Made by a program: the position numbers and the translations under genes. Below are positions 23,537-31,644 of a DNA stretch of 64,000 bases, piece after piece (position 1 is the first letter of the stretch; every line of letters begins with the position of its first letter). The stretch spans positions 558,001 to 622,000 of the forward strand of contig CAVSRM010000008.1 in NCBI GenBank assembly GCA_963730365.1, in the 5' to 3' direction. Origin of the DNA: Fodinibacter sp963730365. Lineage in GTDB: Bacteria > Actinomycetota > Actinomycetes > Actinomycetales > Dermatophilaceae. The notes under the pieces were generated by a model. It had not been told where the DNA came from and searched no databases. It saw only the letters and a program-made list of their open reading frames with translations.

Positions 23537-24385
23537 ATGCCGCGTGCCCCCCTCACCGCGTACGTCCTCGGAGGCGGTGGCGTGCTGGGCTCCAGCGAGG
23601 TCGGCATGGTGCGCGCCCTGGCCGAGAGTGGCGTGCGGCCCGACCTCGTGCTCGGCACGAGCATCGGCGCCCTCAACGGTGCGTTCATCGCCGCCGACCC
23701 CGGTCTCGAGGGGGCGGAGCGCCTCGCTGCCGTGTGGGAGGCCGTCGTCCGCGAGGGAGTGTTCCTCGACAACCCGATGCGCCAGGCCGCCCGGATCGCC
23801 AAGTACCGCACCCACCTGCTGTCGAACGCCCCCCTGAGGCACCTCATCTCGCGCTACCTGCCGGTGAGCAGGTTCGAGGACCTCGAGGTCCCGTTCCAGT
23901 GCGTCGCGGCGTGCATCGAGGACGCCGGAGGCCGCTGGTTCAGCACGGGCGACCTCGCGGACCCCGTCGTGGCGTCGTGCTCGGTGCCCGGCCTCTTCCC
24001 CCCGGTGCGCATCGGGGACCAGCACTACCTCGACGGGGGCCTGGTCCACTCGATCCCCGTCGGACGCGCCCTCGCCCTGGGAGCGACCCGGATCTTCGTC
24101 CTCCAGGTGGGACGGGTCGAGCAGGCACTGACTCCCCCGACCAAGCCGTGGGAGGTCGCCACGGTGGCCTTCGAGATCGCCCGTCGGCACCGGTTCGTCC
24201 ACGAGATGGAATCCGTTCCGGACGACGTGGAGATGCACGTGCTGCCCAGCGGGGCGACCGAGAGCCCCAACGTCTCGCTCGGTGAAGCCCGCAAGGCCCG
24301 GATGCAGGAACGCATGACGCAGGCCCACGACGCGTCCGAGGCCTACCTCGCCGCACTCGACACCCCGCCTGCCCAGCAGCCCTAG
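23537..24385 (+). CDS. Patatin-like phospholipase
   Basis: A 282-aa patatin-family lipid acyl hydrolase. The oxyanion loop GGGGVLGSS lies near residue 12, the nucleophile Ser42 in GTSIGALNG and the catalytic Asp166 in DGGL, giving the Ser-Asp dyad. No signal peptide or membrane helix is seen. It is closely followed (9 bases) by an acyltransferase-like gene, suggesting a paired role in phospholipid remodelling. Confidence 0.9.
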   Translation: MPRAPLTAYVLGGGGVLGSSEVGMVRALAESGVRPDLVLGTSIGALNGAFIAADPGLEGAERLAAVWEAVVREGVFLDNPMRQAARIAKYRTHLLSNAPLRHLISRYLPVSRFEDLEVPFQCVAACIEDAGGRWFSTGDLADPVVASCSVPGLFPPVRIGDQHYLDGGLVHSIPVGRALALGATRIFVLQVGRVEQALTPPTKPWEVATVAFEIARRHRFVHEMESVPDDVEMHVLPSGATESPNVSLGEARKARMQERMTQAHDASEAYLAALDTPPAQQP

Positions 24386-24394
24386 GCTGACCCC

Positions 24395-25444
24395 ATGGGA
24401 GCCCGTGGCATACCTCCGCCGCCGCTGTTCGTGCGGCGGGTGCTGCACGTCGTGTGGCCCGTCGTGGGCGTGGTGGTCACCGCCGTGGCGCTGCCCGTGA
24501 TCGTCCTCGGCGCGTTCCTCGTCATCGTCGACCGACGCGCCCGGCTCTTCCGCGCAGCCACCCTCGCGGTCATCCTCATGTGGGTCGACATCCGGATGCT
24601 GCTGACGTGTTGGGTGCTGTGGGCCAGGAGCCCCGACGGATCGTCCCCGACCTGGCGCGAGGACCACGAACGGCTGTTCAGCCAGGCCCTGGACTCACTG
24701 ATGTACTACGCCCGCCGCTGGGTCGGGCTCGAGGTGCGGCTCGCCGACCGGATGCACTTCGGCTCCGACAGCGATGCGCTCGTGGCGCTGGCCCGGCACG
24801 CCGGCCCTGCCGACTCACTCGCGATCGCATGGCTGCTGGCGCGCACGGCCGGACGGCTCCCTCGGATCGTCCTCGCCGAGGCCCTGCGCTGGGACCCGGG
24901 CATCGACACGATCCTCACCCGCCTGGACTCGTTCTTCGTCCCGTCGTCCTCCGGTGCGGGTGATGACCGGCTTGCGGGGGTGTCGGCGATGGCTTCCTCG
25001 ATGAGCGCGAACGACGTCTTCCTCATCTTCCCCGAGGGTCAGAACTGGACGCCCTCGCGCCGGGAGCGGATCATCACCCGGCTGCGCGAGCGCGGCGACA
25101 CCGCCAGCACCCGCCGGGCCGAGGCGCTGCGCCACGTCCTGCCGCCCAAGACGCGGGGCGCCTTCGCCGCCCGCTCGGCCCGCCCCGGGGCGGACGTCAT
25201 GGTGGTGGCGCACGCGGGCTTCGGAGACCTGACGACCCCCCGCCTGATCTGGGACGCGCTGCCGTTCACCGGCCGCCCGTTCCTCGTCAAGACGTGGACG
25301 TATGCCGCCGACACCGTGCCGCTCGAGCCGTCAGAATTCGCCGATTGGCTCAACGACCACTGGGTCGTCGTCGACGCCTGGGTCGAGGAGAACGCCGTGC
25401 ACCCGCCCGGGTCGGACCCCCGGGGCGCCGGCGGCAGCCCATGA
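24395..25444 (+). CDS. Membrane acyltransferase (PlsC-like)
   Basis: A 349-aa protein with two or three N-terminal membrane helices (to about residue 75) and a divergent acyltransferase domain: ALARHAGPADS for the HX4D motif and FLIFPEGQNWTPSRR for the substrate-binding motif. It should acylate a lysophospholipid or related lipid at the inner membrane face. It pairs with the patatin gene upstream and overlaps the next gene by 4 bases. Confidence 0.82.
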   Translation: MGARGIPPPPLFVRRVLHVVWPVVGVVVTAVALPVIVLGAFLVIVDRRARLFRAATLAVILMWVDIRMLLTCWVLWARSPDGSSPTWREDHERLFSQALDSLMYYARRWVGLEVRLADRMHFGSDSDALVALARHAGPADSLAIAWLLARTAGRLPRIVLAEALRWDPGIDTILTRLDSFFVPSSSGAGDDRLAGVSAMASSMSANDVFLIFPEGQNWTPSRRERIITRLRERGDTASTRRAEALRHVLPPKTRGAFAARSARPGADVMVVAHAGFGDLTTPRLIWDALPFTGRPFLVKTWTYAADTVPLEPSEFADWLNDHWVVVDAWVEENAVHPPGSDPRGAGGSP

Positions 25445-25911
25445 TGGGCCGTCCCGCGACGATCGCCGTCGTCGCCGTGACCGTCGCCTCCCTCACCGTC
25501 GTGGGCCTGCTCGGCAGCGTCGGCGGTGCTGGCACGGCGAACGGTGCGACCCCGGTTGCCGGCCTCGACGACGTCGCCGGCCGCTGGGCCCCGGTCGACG
25601 ATGCGGGTGCCCCGGCGCCGGTCGTCGGCACGATGAGCCTCACTTTCTCCGAGGGCTTCGTCCTCGTCCAGACGGGCTGCAACACCGGGCGAGGGGGCGC
25701 CTCGGTGTCCGGCAGCCGACTGCTCGTGGACGCCCTGGCCACCACCCGCAAGGCCTGCCCCCCGCCACTGGCCGAGCAGGAGGCCTGGGTGCTCGACATG
25801 CTCACCAACGGACCCCGGGTGGAGCTCTCGGGCCCGACGCTGACCCTCCACTGGGGTGTGGACGAGGAGTTCTGGATCTCCCTCGAGCAGGCCGACTCGC
25901 CGAGCGTCTGA
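25441..25911 (+). CDS. Secreted META-domain protein
   Basis: A 156-aa exported protein: signal peptide (VAVTVASLTVVGLLGSVGGA), then a META/HslJ-like domain (VAGRWAPVDDAG, QTGCNTGRGGASVSGSRL, ACPPPLAEQEAW). The family is linked to envelope stress and heat-inducible proteins but lacks a settled biochemical role. ATG 25441 overlaps the acyltransferase stop (ATGA); ATG 25444 is an alternative. Palindromic repeats follow its stop. Confidence 0.8.
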   Translation: MMGRPATIAVVAVTVASLTVVGLLGSVGGAGTANGATPVAGLDDVAGRWAPVDDAGAPAPVVGTMSLTFSEGFVLVQTGCNTGRGGASVSGSRLLVDALATTRKACPPPLAEQEAWVLDMLTNGPRVELSGPTLTLHWGVDEEFWISLEQADSPSV

Positions 25912-25926
25912 CCCGCGGCCGCGACC

Positions 25927-26088
25927 AACTCAGCAGAGGGTGGTGCTCGAACCACACGCAGGAACCTATGGTCCCAGCACGAACCTCTGCTGAGTTCGTG
26001 ACCTCTGCCAACTCAGCAGAGGGTGGTGCTCGAACCACACGCAGGAACCTGTGGCCCCAGCACGAACCTCTGCTAGCAGAGGTTCGTG
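25927..26088. repeat. Cluster of long palindromic repeats
   Basis: Two near-identical units, 25927-25996 and 26010-26074 (83-base period, two differences noticed), begin with AACTCAGCAGAGG. The first ends in the exact inverse CCTCTGCTGAGTT, so it can fold as one long hairpin. Each also has an inner GTGGT/ACCAC stem. The tail 26061-26088 is a perfect 28-base palindrome (arms CACGAACCTCTGCT). The cluster fills the gap between convergent META and pheA genes, so it may end both transcripts; it also looks like a small non-coding mobile repeat. Confidence 0.8.
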
Positions 26089-26130
26089 GAGAAGGCGGGG
26101 GCCGGGCGGGCGCGCGGGCAGGGGGGCGGG

Positions 26131-27054
26131 TCAGGTGCCCGTGGAGCGGATGCCGCTGAGCCAGGACCGCGCGTGGGCGAAGTCGGCGTCGGTGGCTCGG
26201 GCACCGACGGTGGCCCGGCGTCTGTCGGCCCGGGGGTAGGACCCGAGGAACCGCACGTCGGCACAGATCCGCTTCAGGCCCATCAGCGCCTCACCCAGGC
26301 GCTCGTCGAGCACGTGGCCCTCGACGTCGATCGAGAAGCAGTACGAGCCCATGGAGGCCTTCGTGGGTCGCGACTCCAGCCTGGTGAGGTTGATGCCTCG
26401 CGCGGCGAACTGGTCGAGGAGCTCGAGCAGGCCTCCGGCGTGGTCCTCGCGCTGGAAGAGGACGACGGTCGTCTTGTCGGCACCGGTCTGGTCGGGCAGG
26501 CGACCCGGCCGGGAGACGAGCACGAAGCGGGTCACCGCCGCCTGCATGTCACCGATGTCCCCCGCGAGCACCTCGAGACCGTGGAGGGTCGCGGCGGCGG
26601 GCGCGCAGACCGCGGCTTCGTAGGGCTGCTCCCCCGCAGCGAGCCCCTCGGCCGCTGCCGCGGTCGAGAGGGTCGGGACGTACACGGCATCCGGCAGGTT
26701 CTCGCCCATCCAGCCGCGCACCTGGGCCCAGGCGTGCGAGTGGGTGCCCACGGCGCGCACGCGGTCTCGCGTGGTGCCGGGACCAGCGGCGAGCACGAAG
26801 GTGATCGGCACGAGCACCTCGCCGGTCACGACGAGGGGGTCACCGCTCGCGAGCGCGTCGAGGGTCGCGGAGACCCCACCCTCGACGGAGTTCTCGATCG
26901 GCACCATGGCACCGTCGATCTCGCCCGCCCGGAGCGCGGTCAGGGCCGCGTCGACCGAGCCGAACGCCGTGCGGTCACCGCCGGCACCTCCCTCCCACGC
27001 GTCGAGAGCCATCGAGGTGAAGGTGCCCTCGGGGCCGAGGTAGCCGGTGATCAT
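26131..27054 (-). CDS. pheA: Prephenate dehydratase
   Basis: A 307-aa monofunctional prephenate dehydratase, converting prephenate to phenylpyruvate for phenylalanine synthesis. The catalytic domain shows GYLGPEGTF at the N-terminus, VPIENSVEGGV and the catalytic AVTRFVLV; a C-terminal ACT domain (GGLLELLDQFAARGINLTRL, ESRPTK) should bind phenylalanine for feedback control. The start overlaps the stop of the DUF4446 gene (ATGA), so the two are co-translated. Confidence 0.95.
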   Translation of the reverse strand: MITGYLGPEGTFTSMALDAWEGGAGGDRTAFGSVDAALTALRAGEIDGAMVPIENSVEGGVSATLDALASGDPLVVTGEVLVPITFVLAAGPGTTRDRVRAVGTHSHAWAQVRGWMGENLPDAVYVPTLSTAAAAEGLAAGEQPYEAAVCAPAAATLHGLEVLAGDIGDMQAAVTRFVLVSRPGRLPDQTGADKTTVVLFQREDHAGGLLELLDQFAARGINLTRLESRPTKASMGSYCFSIDVEGHVLDERLGEALMGLKRICADVRFLGSYPRADRRRATVGARATDADFAHARSWLSGIRSTGT

Positions 27055-27452
27055 GGGTGCTCCTTGCCGGTGCGGGCAGCAGCCAGGGCCTGCTGCTCCT
27101 CGGGGGTGAGGGTCGCGTCGGACGCGCCGCCGACGACTCCCTTGGCGTAGGTCCGCGACTCACCGCGGGCGTGGATCGCGCTGACGACGAGGCCGTCGCC
27201 GTGGTCGTCGACCACCGCGGCGCTGAAGCTGAGTCGCCCACCCATGTCACCGAACGCGTCGTAGCGCACGACGGCGACGTGCCGGAGGGCCTGGGCGGCG
27301 TCGGCCCGCAACGCTGCCAGGTCCCCCGCTCCGACGGGGCGCTGGCGCTCGAGGTGGTCGACCCGGCGCTGCAGCCGCCTGACCCACAGGGCAAGGAGCA
27401 CGAGGCCGGCAACGCCGACCACGAGCGGCAGCGCGAGCAGCGCAGCCTCCAT
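27051..27452 (-). CDS. DUF4446 membrane-anchored protein
   Basis: A 133-aa protein with one N-terminal membrane helix (LALPLVVGVAGLVLLALWV), a short coiled segment (RRLQRRVDHLERQ) and a DUF4446-type domain (VRYDAFGDMGGRLSFSAAVVDDHGDGLVVSAI; RTYAKGVVGGASDATLTPEE). Function is unknown in general; neighbours in other actinobacteria include pheA, as here. ATG 27452 has a GGGAG site upstream. Confidence 0.85.
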   Translation of the reverse strand: MEAALLALPLVVGVAGLVLLALWVRRLQRRVDHLERQRPVGAGDLAALRADAAQALRHVAVVRYDAFGDMGGRLSFSAAVVDDHGDGLVVSAIHARGESRTYAKGVVGGASDATLTPEEQQALAAARTGKEHP

Positions 27453-27539
27453 CCCGTTGACTCCCAGCACGATGCACAGGGTAGGCCCGAGTGCGTCGCC
27501 GGCGCCCCGGCATTCCACAGCGGCTAGCGTTGCTCCCCC

Positions 27540-28148
27540 ATGGACCTCACCACCGCGGCCGTCGTGTTCGGCCTGATCTTCGTCGTCGAGCTTCCCGACA
27601 AGACCTTCATCGCCACCCTCGTGATGGCCACCCGCTTCCGGCCCCTCCTCGTGTGGATCGGCGTGAGCCTGGCCTTCTTCGTCCAGACCGCGGTGGCGGT
27701 GACGGCCGGCGGCCTGCTGGCGCGGCTGCCGCGCACTCCGGTGGAGGTCTTCGCCGGGGTGCTCTTCCTCGTCGGCGGCATCATCCTGCTGCGCGGTGCT
27801 GGGGACGCCGACGAGGAGGAGGCCGAGAGCGAGGAGGAGTTCACCGAGAAGTCGGCCCGCACGGCCGCCGGGTGGCACGTCGTGACGCTCTGCTTCACGA
27901 TCCTCTTCCTCGCCGAGTGGGGCGACCTGTCGCAGATTCTCACGGCGTCCCTCGCGATCCGGTACGACGACCCCCTGTCCGTCTTCGTCGGGGCCTTCCT
28001 CGCGCTCGCGACGGTGTCCGCCCTCGCCGCGGTCCTCGGCCGCACGCTGCTGGACCGGATGCGCCTCTCGACGATCCGCCGGATCGGCGGCACGGTGTGC
28101 CTCGTCCTCGCCGGCTACACGGCCCTGGAGGTCGTCGGGGTCTTCTGA
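27540..28148 (+). CDS. GDT1/TMEM165-family cation exporter
   Basis: A 202-aa membrane protein of the UPF0016/GDT1 family, which exports Mn2+ or Ca2+ by exchange. Both family signatures are visible: VELPDKTF in the first helix (about residue 16) and AEWGDLSQ in the second half, with an acidic linker (DEEEAESEEEF) between. I looked for a manganese riboswitch upstream and saw none. Its 3' end overlaps the convergent glycosyltransferase gene by 34 bases. Confidence 0.92.
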   Translation: MDLTTAAVVFGLIFVVELPDKTFIATLVMATRFRPLLVWIGVSLAFFVQTAVAVTAGGLLARLPRTPVEVFAGVLFLVGGIILLRGAGDADEEEAESEEEFTEKSARTAAGWHVVTLCFTILFLAEWGDLSQILTASLAIRYDDPLSVFVGAFLALATVSALAAVLGRTLLDRMRLSTIRRIGGTVCLVLAGYTALEVVGVF

Positions 28149-29365
28149 GCCGGGCGGCCCGCGGCCGGGTCGTTGCCCGGTCGCGAGACCCACCACAGCA
28201 GCAGGAGCGCGAGCAGCCCGCCGAGCACGTCAGCGTTCTGCAGCAGGCGGCCCGGCAGCTCGGGCCAGGGCTGGCTGAGCCACGAGATGCCCCACCACGG
28301 GAGACGGCACAGGAACAGTGCCGTGACGGCCACGGCCGACCACAGCCGTCGACGGTCGCGCAGCGGGTCGGCTCCCAGGAGCGCGAACACGACGACGACC
28401 ACCCAGTGGTAGTGGTGGATCCACGCGACGGGTGAGAGCAGGCAGGCGAGCAGGCCCACGACCGCGACCTCACCGACCGAGTCGCCGGCGCGGTACATCC
28501 GGCGGGCCAGCCAGAAGCCGAGCGCGCCGACCACGGCGACGCACCCCAGCCAGAGCGCGGTGCCGGCGGCCCCCTCGGCCCCCATCCGCAGCAGGACACC
28601 ACGGATCGACTGGTTGGAGGTCGTGCTGTTGGGTCCGAGCCGGGCAGGGTCCTGCAGCGCCCCGCCCCAGAAGGCGAACGAGGCCTGCGGCAGCAGCAGC
28701 CACATCGCGATGGTCACTCCCGCGGCGGTGCCCACGGCCGTGGCGGCCTCGCGCCACCGCCGGGTGACGAGGAAGTGCACGACGAAGACACCCGGAGTCA
28801 GCTTGACGGCCATCGCGAGCCCGACGAGAACTCCGCGCGGGACCCGCGCGACGAGCCCCGGTCGGGGCTCCCGCAGGTCCATGAGGCAGGCGAGGACGAT
28901 GAACGCGTTGACCTGCCCGAACCGGATGCCGTCGCTCACGGGGTGCAGCCAGATCATCGGGCCAGTGAGGAGCGCGAGGGCGAGCGGTGCCCACGCGCCG
29001 GCCCTCGGGATGATGCGGTACCCGGCGTACCAGACCGTCGCGGTGGTCGCGAGGACCTGCATCCCGGTCCAGAGCCACCCCACGACACCGAACGGCAGGA
29101 ACGCCAGGGGGATGGCGAGCAGGGCGGCGAACGGCGGGTAGGTGAAGGGCAGCAGCTGGGGCGGCTCGGTGAGCGTCGAGTACACGGGTCGGCCCGAGAG
29201 GAGCGAGACACCCGCCTCGCGGTACACCTCGACGTCGATCTGCCACTGGTCCAACGGCCAGAAGAGCAGGTAGCGCACGACGACCGGGGACGCCGCCACG
29301 AGGATGACGACCGCCGCGAGGAACCACGTCAGCCCGGAGGCGGAGGGTGGGCGGCGCGAGGTCAC
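28115..29365 (-). CDS. GT87-type polyprenol-dependent glycosyltransferase
   Basis: A 416-aa integral membrane glycosyltransferase (DUF2029/GT87), with about ten helices. The N-terminal outer loop contains DQWQIDVEVYREAG, the conserved acidic motif expected to act on polyprenyl-phosphate mannose, and HPVSDGIRFGQVN and TPGVFVVHFLV are family blocks. It probably adds mannose to an envelope glycan outside the membrane. With the genes at 29476-33906 it forms an envelope-polymer cluster. Confidence 0.88.
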   Translation of the reverse strand: MTSRRPPSASGLTWFLAAVVILVAASPVVVRYLLFWPLDQWQIDVEVYREAGVSLLSGRPVYSTLTEPPQLLPFTYPPFAALLAIPLAFLPFGVVGWLWTGMQVLATTATVWYAGYRIIPRAGAWAPLALALLTGPMIWLHPVSDGIRFGQVNAFIVLACLMDLREPRPGLVARVPRGVLVGLAMAVKLTPGVFVVHFLVTRRWREAATAVGTAAGVTIAMWLLLPQASFAFWGGALQDPARLGPNSTTSNQSIRGVLLRMGAEGAAGTALWLGCVAVVGALGFWLARRMYRAGDSVGEVAVVGLLACLLSPVAWIHHYHWVVVVVFALLGADPLRDRRRLWSAVAVTALFLCRLPWWGISWLSQPWPELPGRLLQNADVLGGLLALLLLWWVSRPGNDPAAGRPAQKTPTTSRAV

Positions 29366-29475
29366 CCTGCCATTGTCGCGTGCAGGTCGACACCAGGCCG
29401 CGGGGCGGCCCCGCCTGAGAGGCCGCCCATCAAGCGATTGGGGCCCTCCCGCCAGTCTTGCGTAGCCTTGCCCCC

Positions 29476-31644
29476 GTGACCCGCCGAGCCCTTGCCGTCG
29501 CGATCGCCCTCGTGGCGGCGGCGGCAGGCTTCCTGGCAGTGGGCCCGACCTCGACGATGAGCCGGGCTGACGAGCCCGCCGGCGCGGTCGTCTTCATCGG
29601 CACCGGCGGCGTCACCTGGTCGGACGTCGACGAGGAGACCACCCCCAACCTCTGGGCGATGCTCAAGGACGGGTCCTCGGCGGCGCTGTCCGTCCGATCG
29701 GTCAACTCCAACACCTGTCCGATCGACGGCTGGCTCGGGCTCTCGGCGGGAGGGCGTGCCGGCGGGCCGCGCACGGGGCCGGCTGCCAACCCGGCGAGGC
29801 GGCCGTGCCCGGGGCCGCCGACGGTCTCCGACGGCTCCGTCGTGGAGTGGCCCACCTACGTCGAGGCAGCCTCCGACGAGAAGTTCGACTCGACCCTCGG
29901 CCTGCTCGGCGACGTGGCCCAGCAGGGCGGCCTCTGCGTGCGGACGGTCCAGCCGTACGCCGCCGTGGGCGGTGCCCTGCCCGACGGTGAGGTCGAGCGC
30001 TACTCACCCTGGTCCTCCGACACCCTCCTCGAGGACCTCAACGGCTGCCCGGTCACCCTCGTGGACGTCGGGTCGCTTCGCGACCCCGACGACGTCGCGC
30101 TCGGTGAGTCGACGACCGGGACGCGGGAGGAGCAGCTCACGGAGATCGACACGCGGATCGGCCAGGTACTGGAGGCCGGCCCCGGTGGGGCCGACTTCGT
30201 CGTCGGGAGCATCTCCGATGCCGGGGAGACCGAGCGGCTGCGCCTCGTCGTGGCCCGCGGACCGAACTTCGGCCCGGGTGTGCTCGAGTCGGGCTCGACC
30301 CGGCAGAAGGGCCTCGCGCAGTCCTCCGACCTCACCGCGACCATCCTCGCGTCGGTCGGCCTCCCCGTGCCGGACAGCGTCGGCGGGGCCCCCCTCACGA
30401 GCGTCCCCGCCCCGGACAACTCGGAGAAGCGAGCCGCCGACCGGCTCCAGACCCTGGTCGACTACGACGAGGCGAGCCACGACGTGCACGACCTGGTCGA
30501 GCCCTTCTTCACCGTCTTCGCCTACGGACAGCTCGTCATCTACCTCGTCGTCCTGCTCGTCTACAAGGGCCGGATCGGCAGCGAGTCCTCGCGGGTCAAG
30601 GTGCTCAGCCGGGTTCGTGTCCTCGCCGTGGCCGCCGCATCGGTGCCGGTGTCGACCTTCCTCGCCAACCTCATCCCGTGGTGGCGCTTCCCCTCGGAGA
30701 TGCTCGCCGTCCTGGCATCGGTCGGGCTGTTCGTCACGATCATCTCCCTCGTCGCCCTGCGCGGGCCGTGGTCCCGCTGGGCGATGGGCCCCCTCGCGGT
30801 GGTCTCCGCGACGACGATGACCGTCCTCGCCGTCGACGTCATCTCCGGGTCCCGCCTCCAGCTCTCCTCGCTCATGGGCCTCCAGCCGGTCGTCGCCGGG
30901 CGCTTCTACGGGATGGGCAACCCCACCTTCGCCCTGTTCGCGACGGCGGCGATCCTGCTCGCCACGGCGGTCTCCTCGGCTCTGGTCTCCGCCGGGCGGA
31001 GGCGCGACGCCGCGCTGGCGGTCGCGCTCATCGGCGGTTTCGCGGTGCTCGTCGACGGCGCCCCGTTCTGGGGTGCCGACGGCGGGGGCCCACCCGCCCT
31101 CGTCCCCGGCTTCGTGTACCTCGTGATGGCCGTCCTGGGCATCAGGCTGACCTGGAAACGGGCGCTGCTCATCCTCGTCAGCGTGGTCGGCCTGTTCTTC
31201 CTCATCGCCGGTCTGGACTGGCTCCGAGCCCCCTCCGACCGCAGCCACCTCGGCCGCTTCATCCAGTCGATCATCGACGGGAACGCGATGGACATCGTCG
31301 TGCGCAAGGGCGAGCAGAACATCTCCATCCTGCTCGGCAACGCGCCACTCACGCTCCTGGTCCCGGCGGCCCTGCTCTTCGTCATCTACGTGCTGGCCCG
31401 GCCGACGTCGTGGGGGTCGCGCGCGATGCAGCGGTCCTACGACCAGGCCCCCACCCTCAAGGCCGGGCTCTCCGCCCTGCTGGCAACCCTGACGATCGGG
31501 TTCCTCATCAACGACTCCGGCGTGGCGATCCCGGCCGTCGGCGCCACCCTCGCCGTGCCGCTCATCGTGTCGGTGACGGTGTCCTATCTCCTGGACGAGG
31601 CCCGCGCCGCCGCCTCCACACGGTCCGCACGCCGGCCCCGATGA
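29476..31644 (+). CDS. Large alkaline-phosphatase-like membrane protein of the envelope cluster
   Basis: A 722-aa protein, counting from GTG 29476. A signal-like N-terminus leads to an outer domain of about 300 residues with phosphatase-superfamily flavour (VVFIGTGGVTWSDVDEETTP; SSDLTATILASVGLPVPDSV), then about ten membrane helices. It resembles a conserved actinobacterial envelope protein of unknown activity found near mannosyltransferases. A role in transferring or trimming phosphate-linked groups on an envelope glycan is a guess. Its last 83 bases overlap the convergent mannosyltransferase gene. Confidence 0.82.
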   Translation: MTRRALAVAIALVAAAAGFLAVGPTSTMSRADEPAGAVVFIGTGGVTWSDVDEETTPNLWAMLKDGSSAALSVRSVNSNTCPIDGWLGLSAGGRAGGPRTGPAANPARRPCPGPPTVSDGSVVEWPTYVEAASDEKFDSTLGLLGDVAQQGGLCVRTVQPYAAVGGALPDGEVERYSPWSSDTLLEDLNGCPVTLVDVGSLRDPDDVALGESTTGTREEQLTEIDTRIGQVLEAGPGGADFVVGSISDAGETERLRLVVARGPNFGPGVLESGSTRQKGLAQSSDLTATILASVGLPVPDSVGGAPLTSVPAPDNSEKRAADRLQTLVDYDEASHDVHDLVEPFFTVFAYGQLVIYLVVLLVYKGRIGSESSRVKVLSRVRVLAVAAASVPVSTFLANLIPWWRFPSEMLAVLASVGLFVTIISLVALRGPWSRWAMGPLAVVSATTMTVLAVDVISGSRLQLSSLMGLQPVVAGRFYGMGNPTFALFATAAILLATAVSSALVSAGRRRDAALAVALIGGFAVLVDGAPFWGADGGGPPALVPGFVYLVMAVLGIRLTWKRALLILVSVVGLFFLIAGLDWLRAPSDRSHLGRFIQSIIDGNAMDIVVRKGEQNISILLGNAPLTLLVPAALLFVIYVLARPTSWGSRAMQRSYDQAPTLKAGLSALLATLTIGFLINDSGVAIPAVGATLAVPLIVSVTVSYLLDEARAAASTRSARRPR

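Noticed and set aside
27480..27540. Possible manganese riboswitch before the GDT1-type exporter
   Set aside because: Only about 60 bases separate the divergent genes, and no conserved yybP-ykoY loop sequence could be seen.
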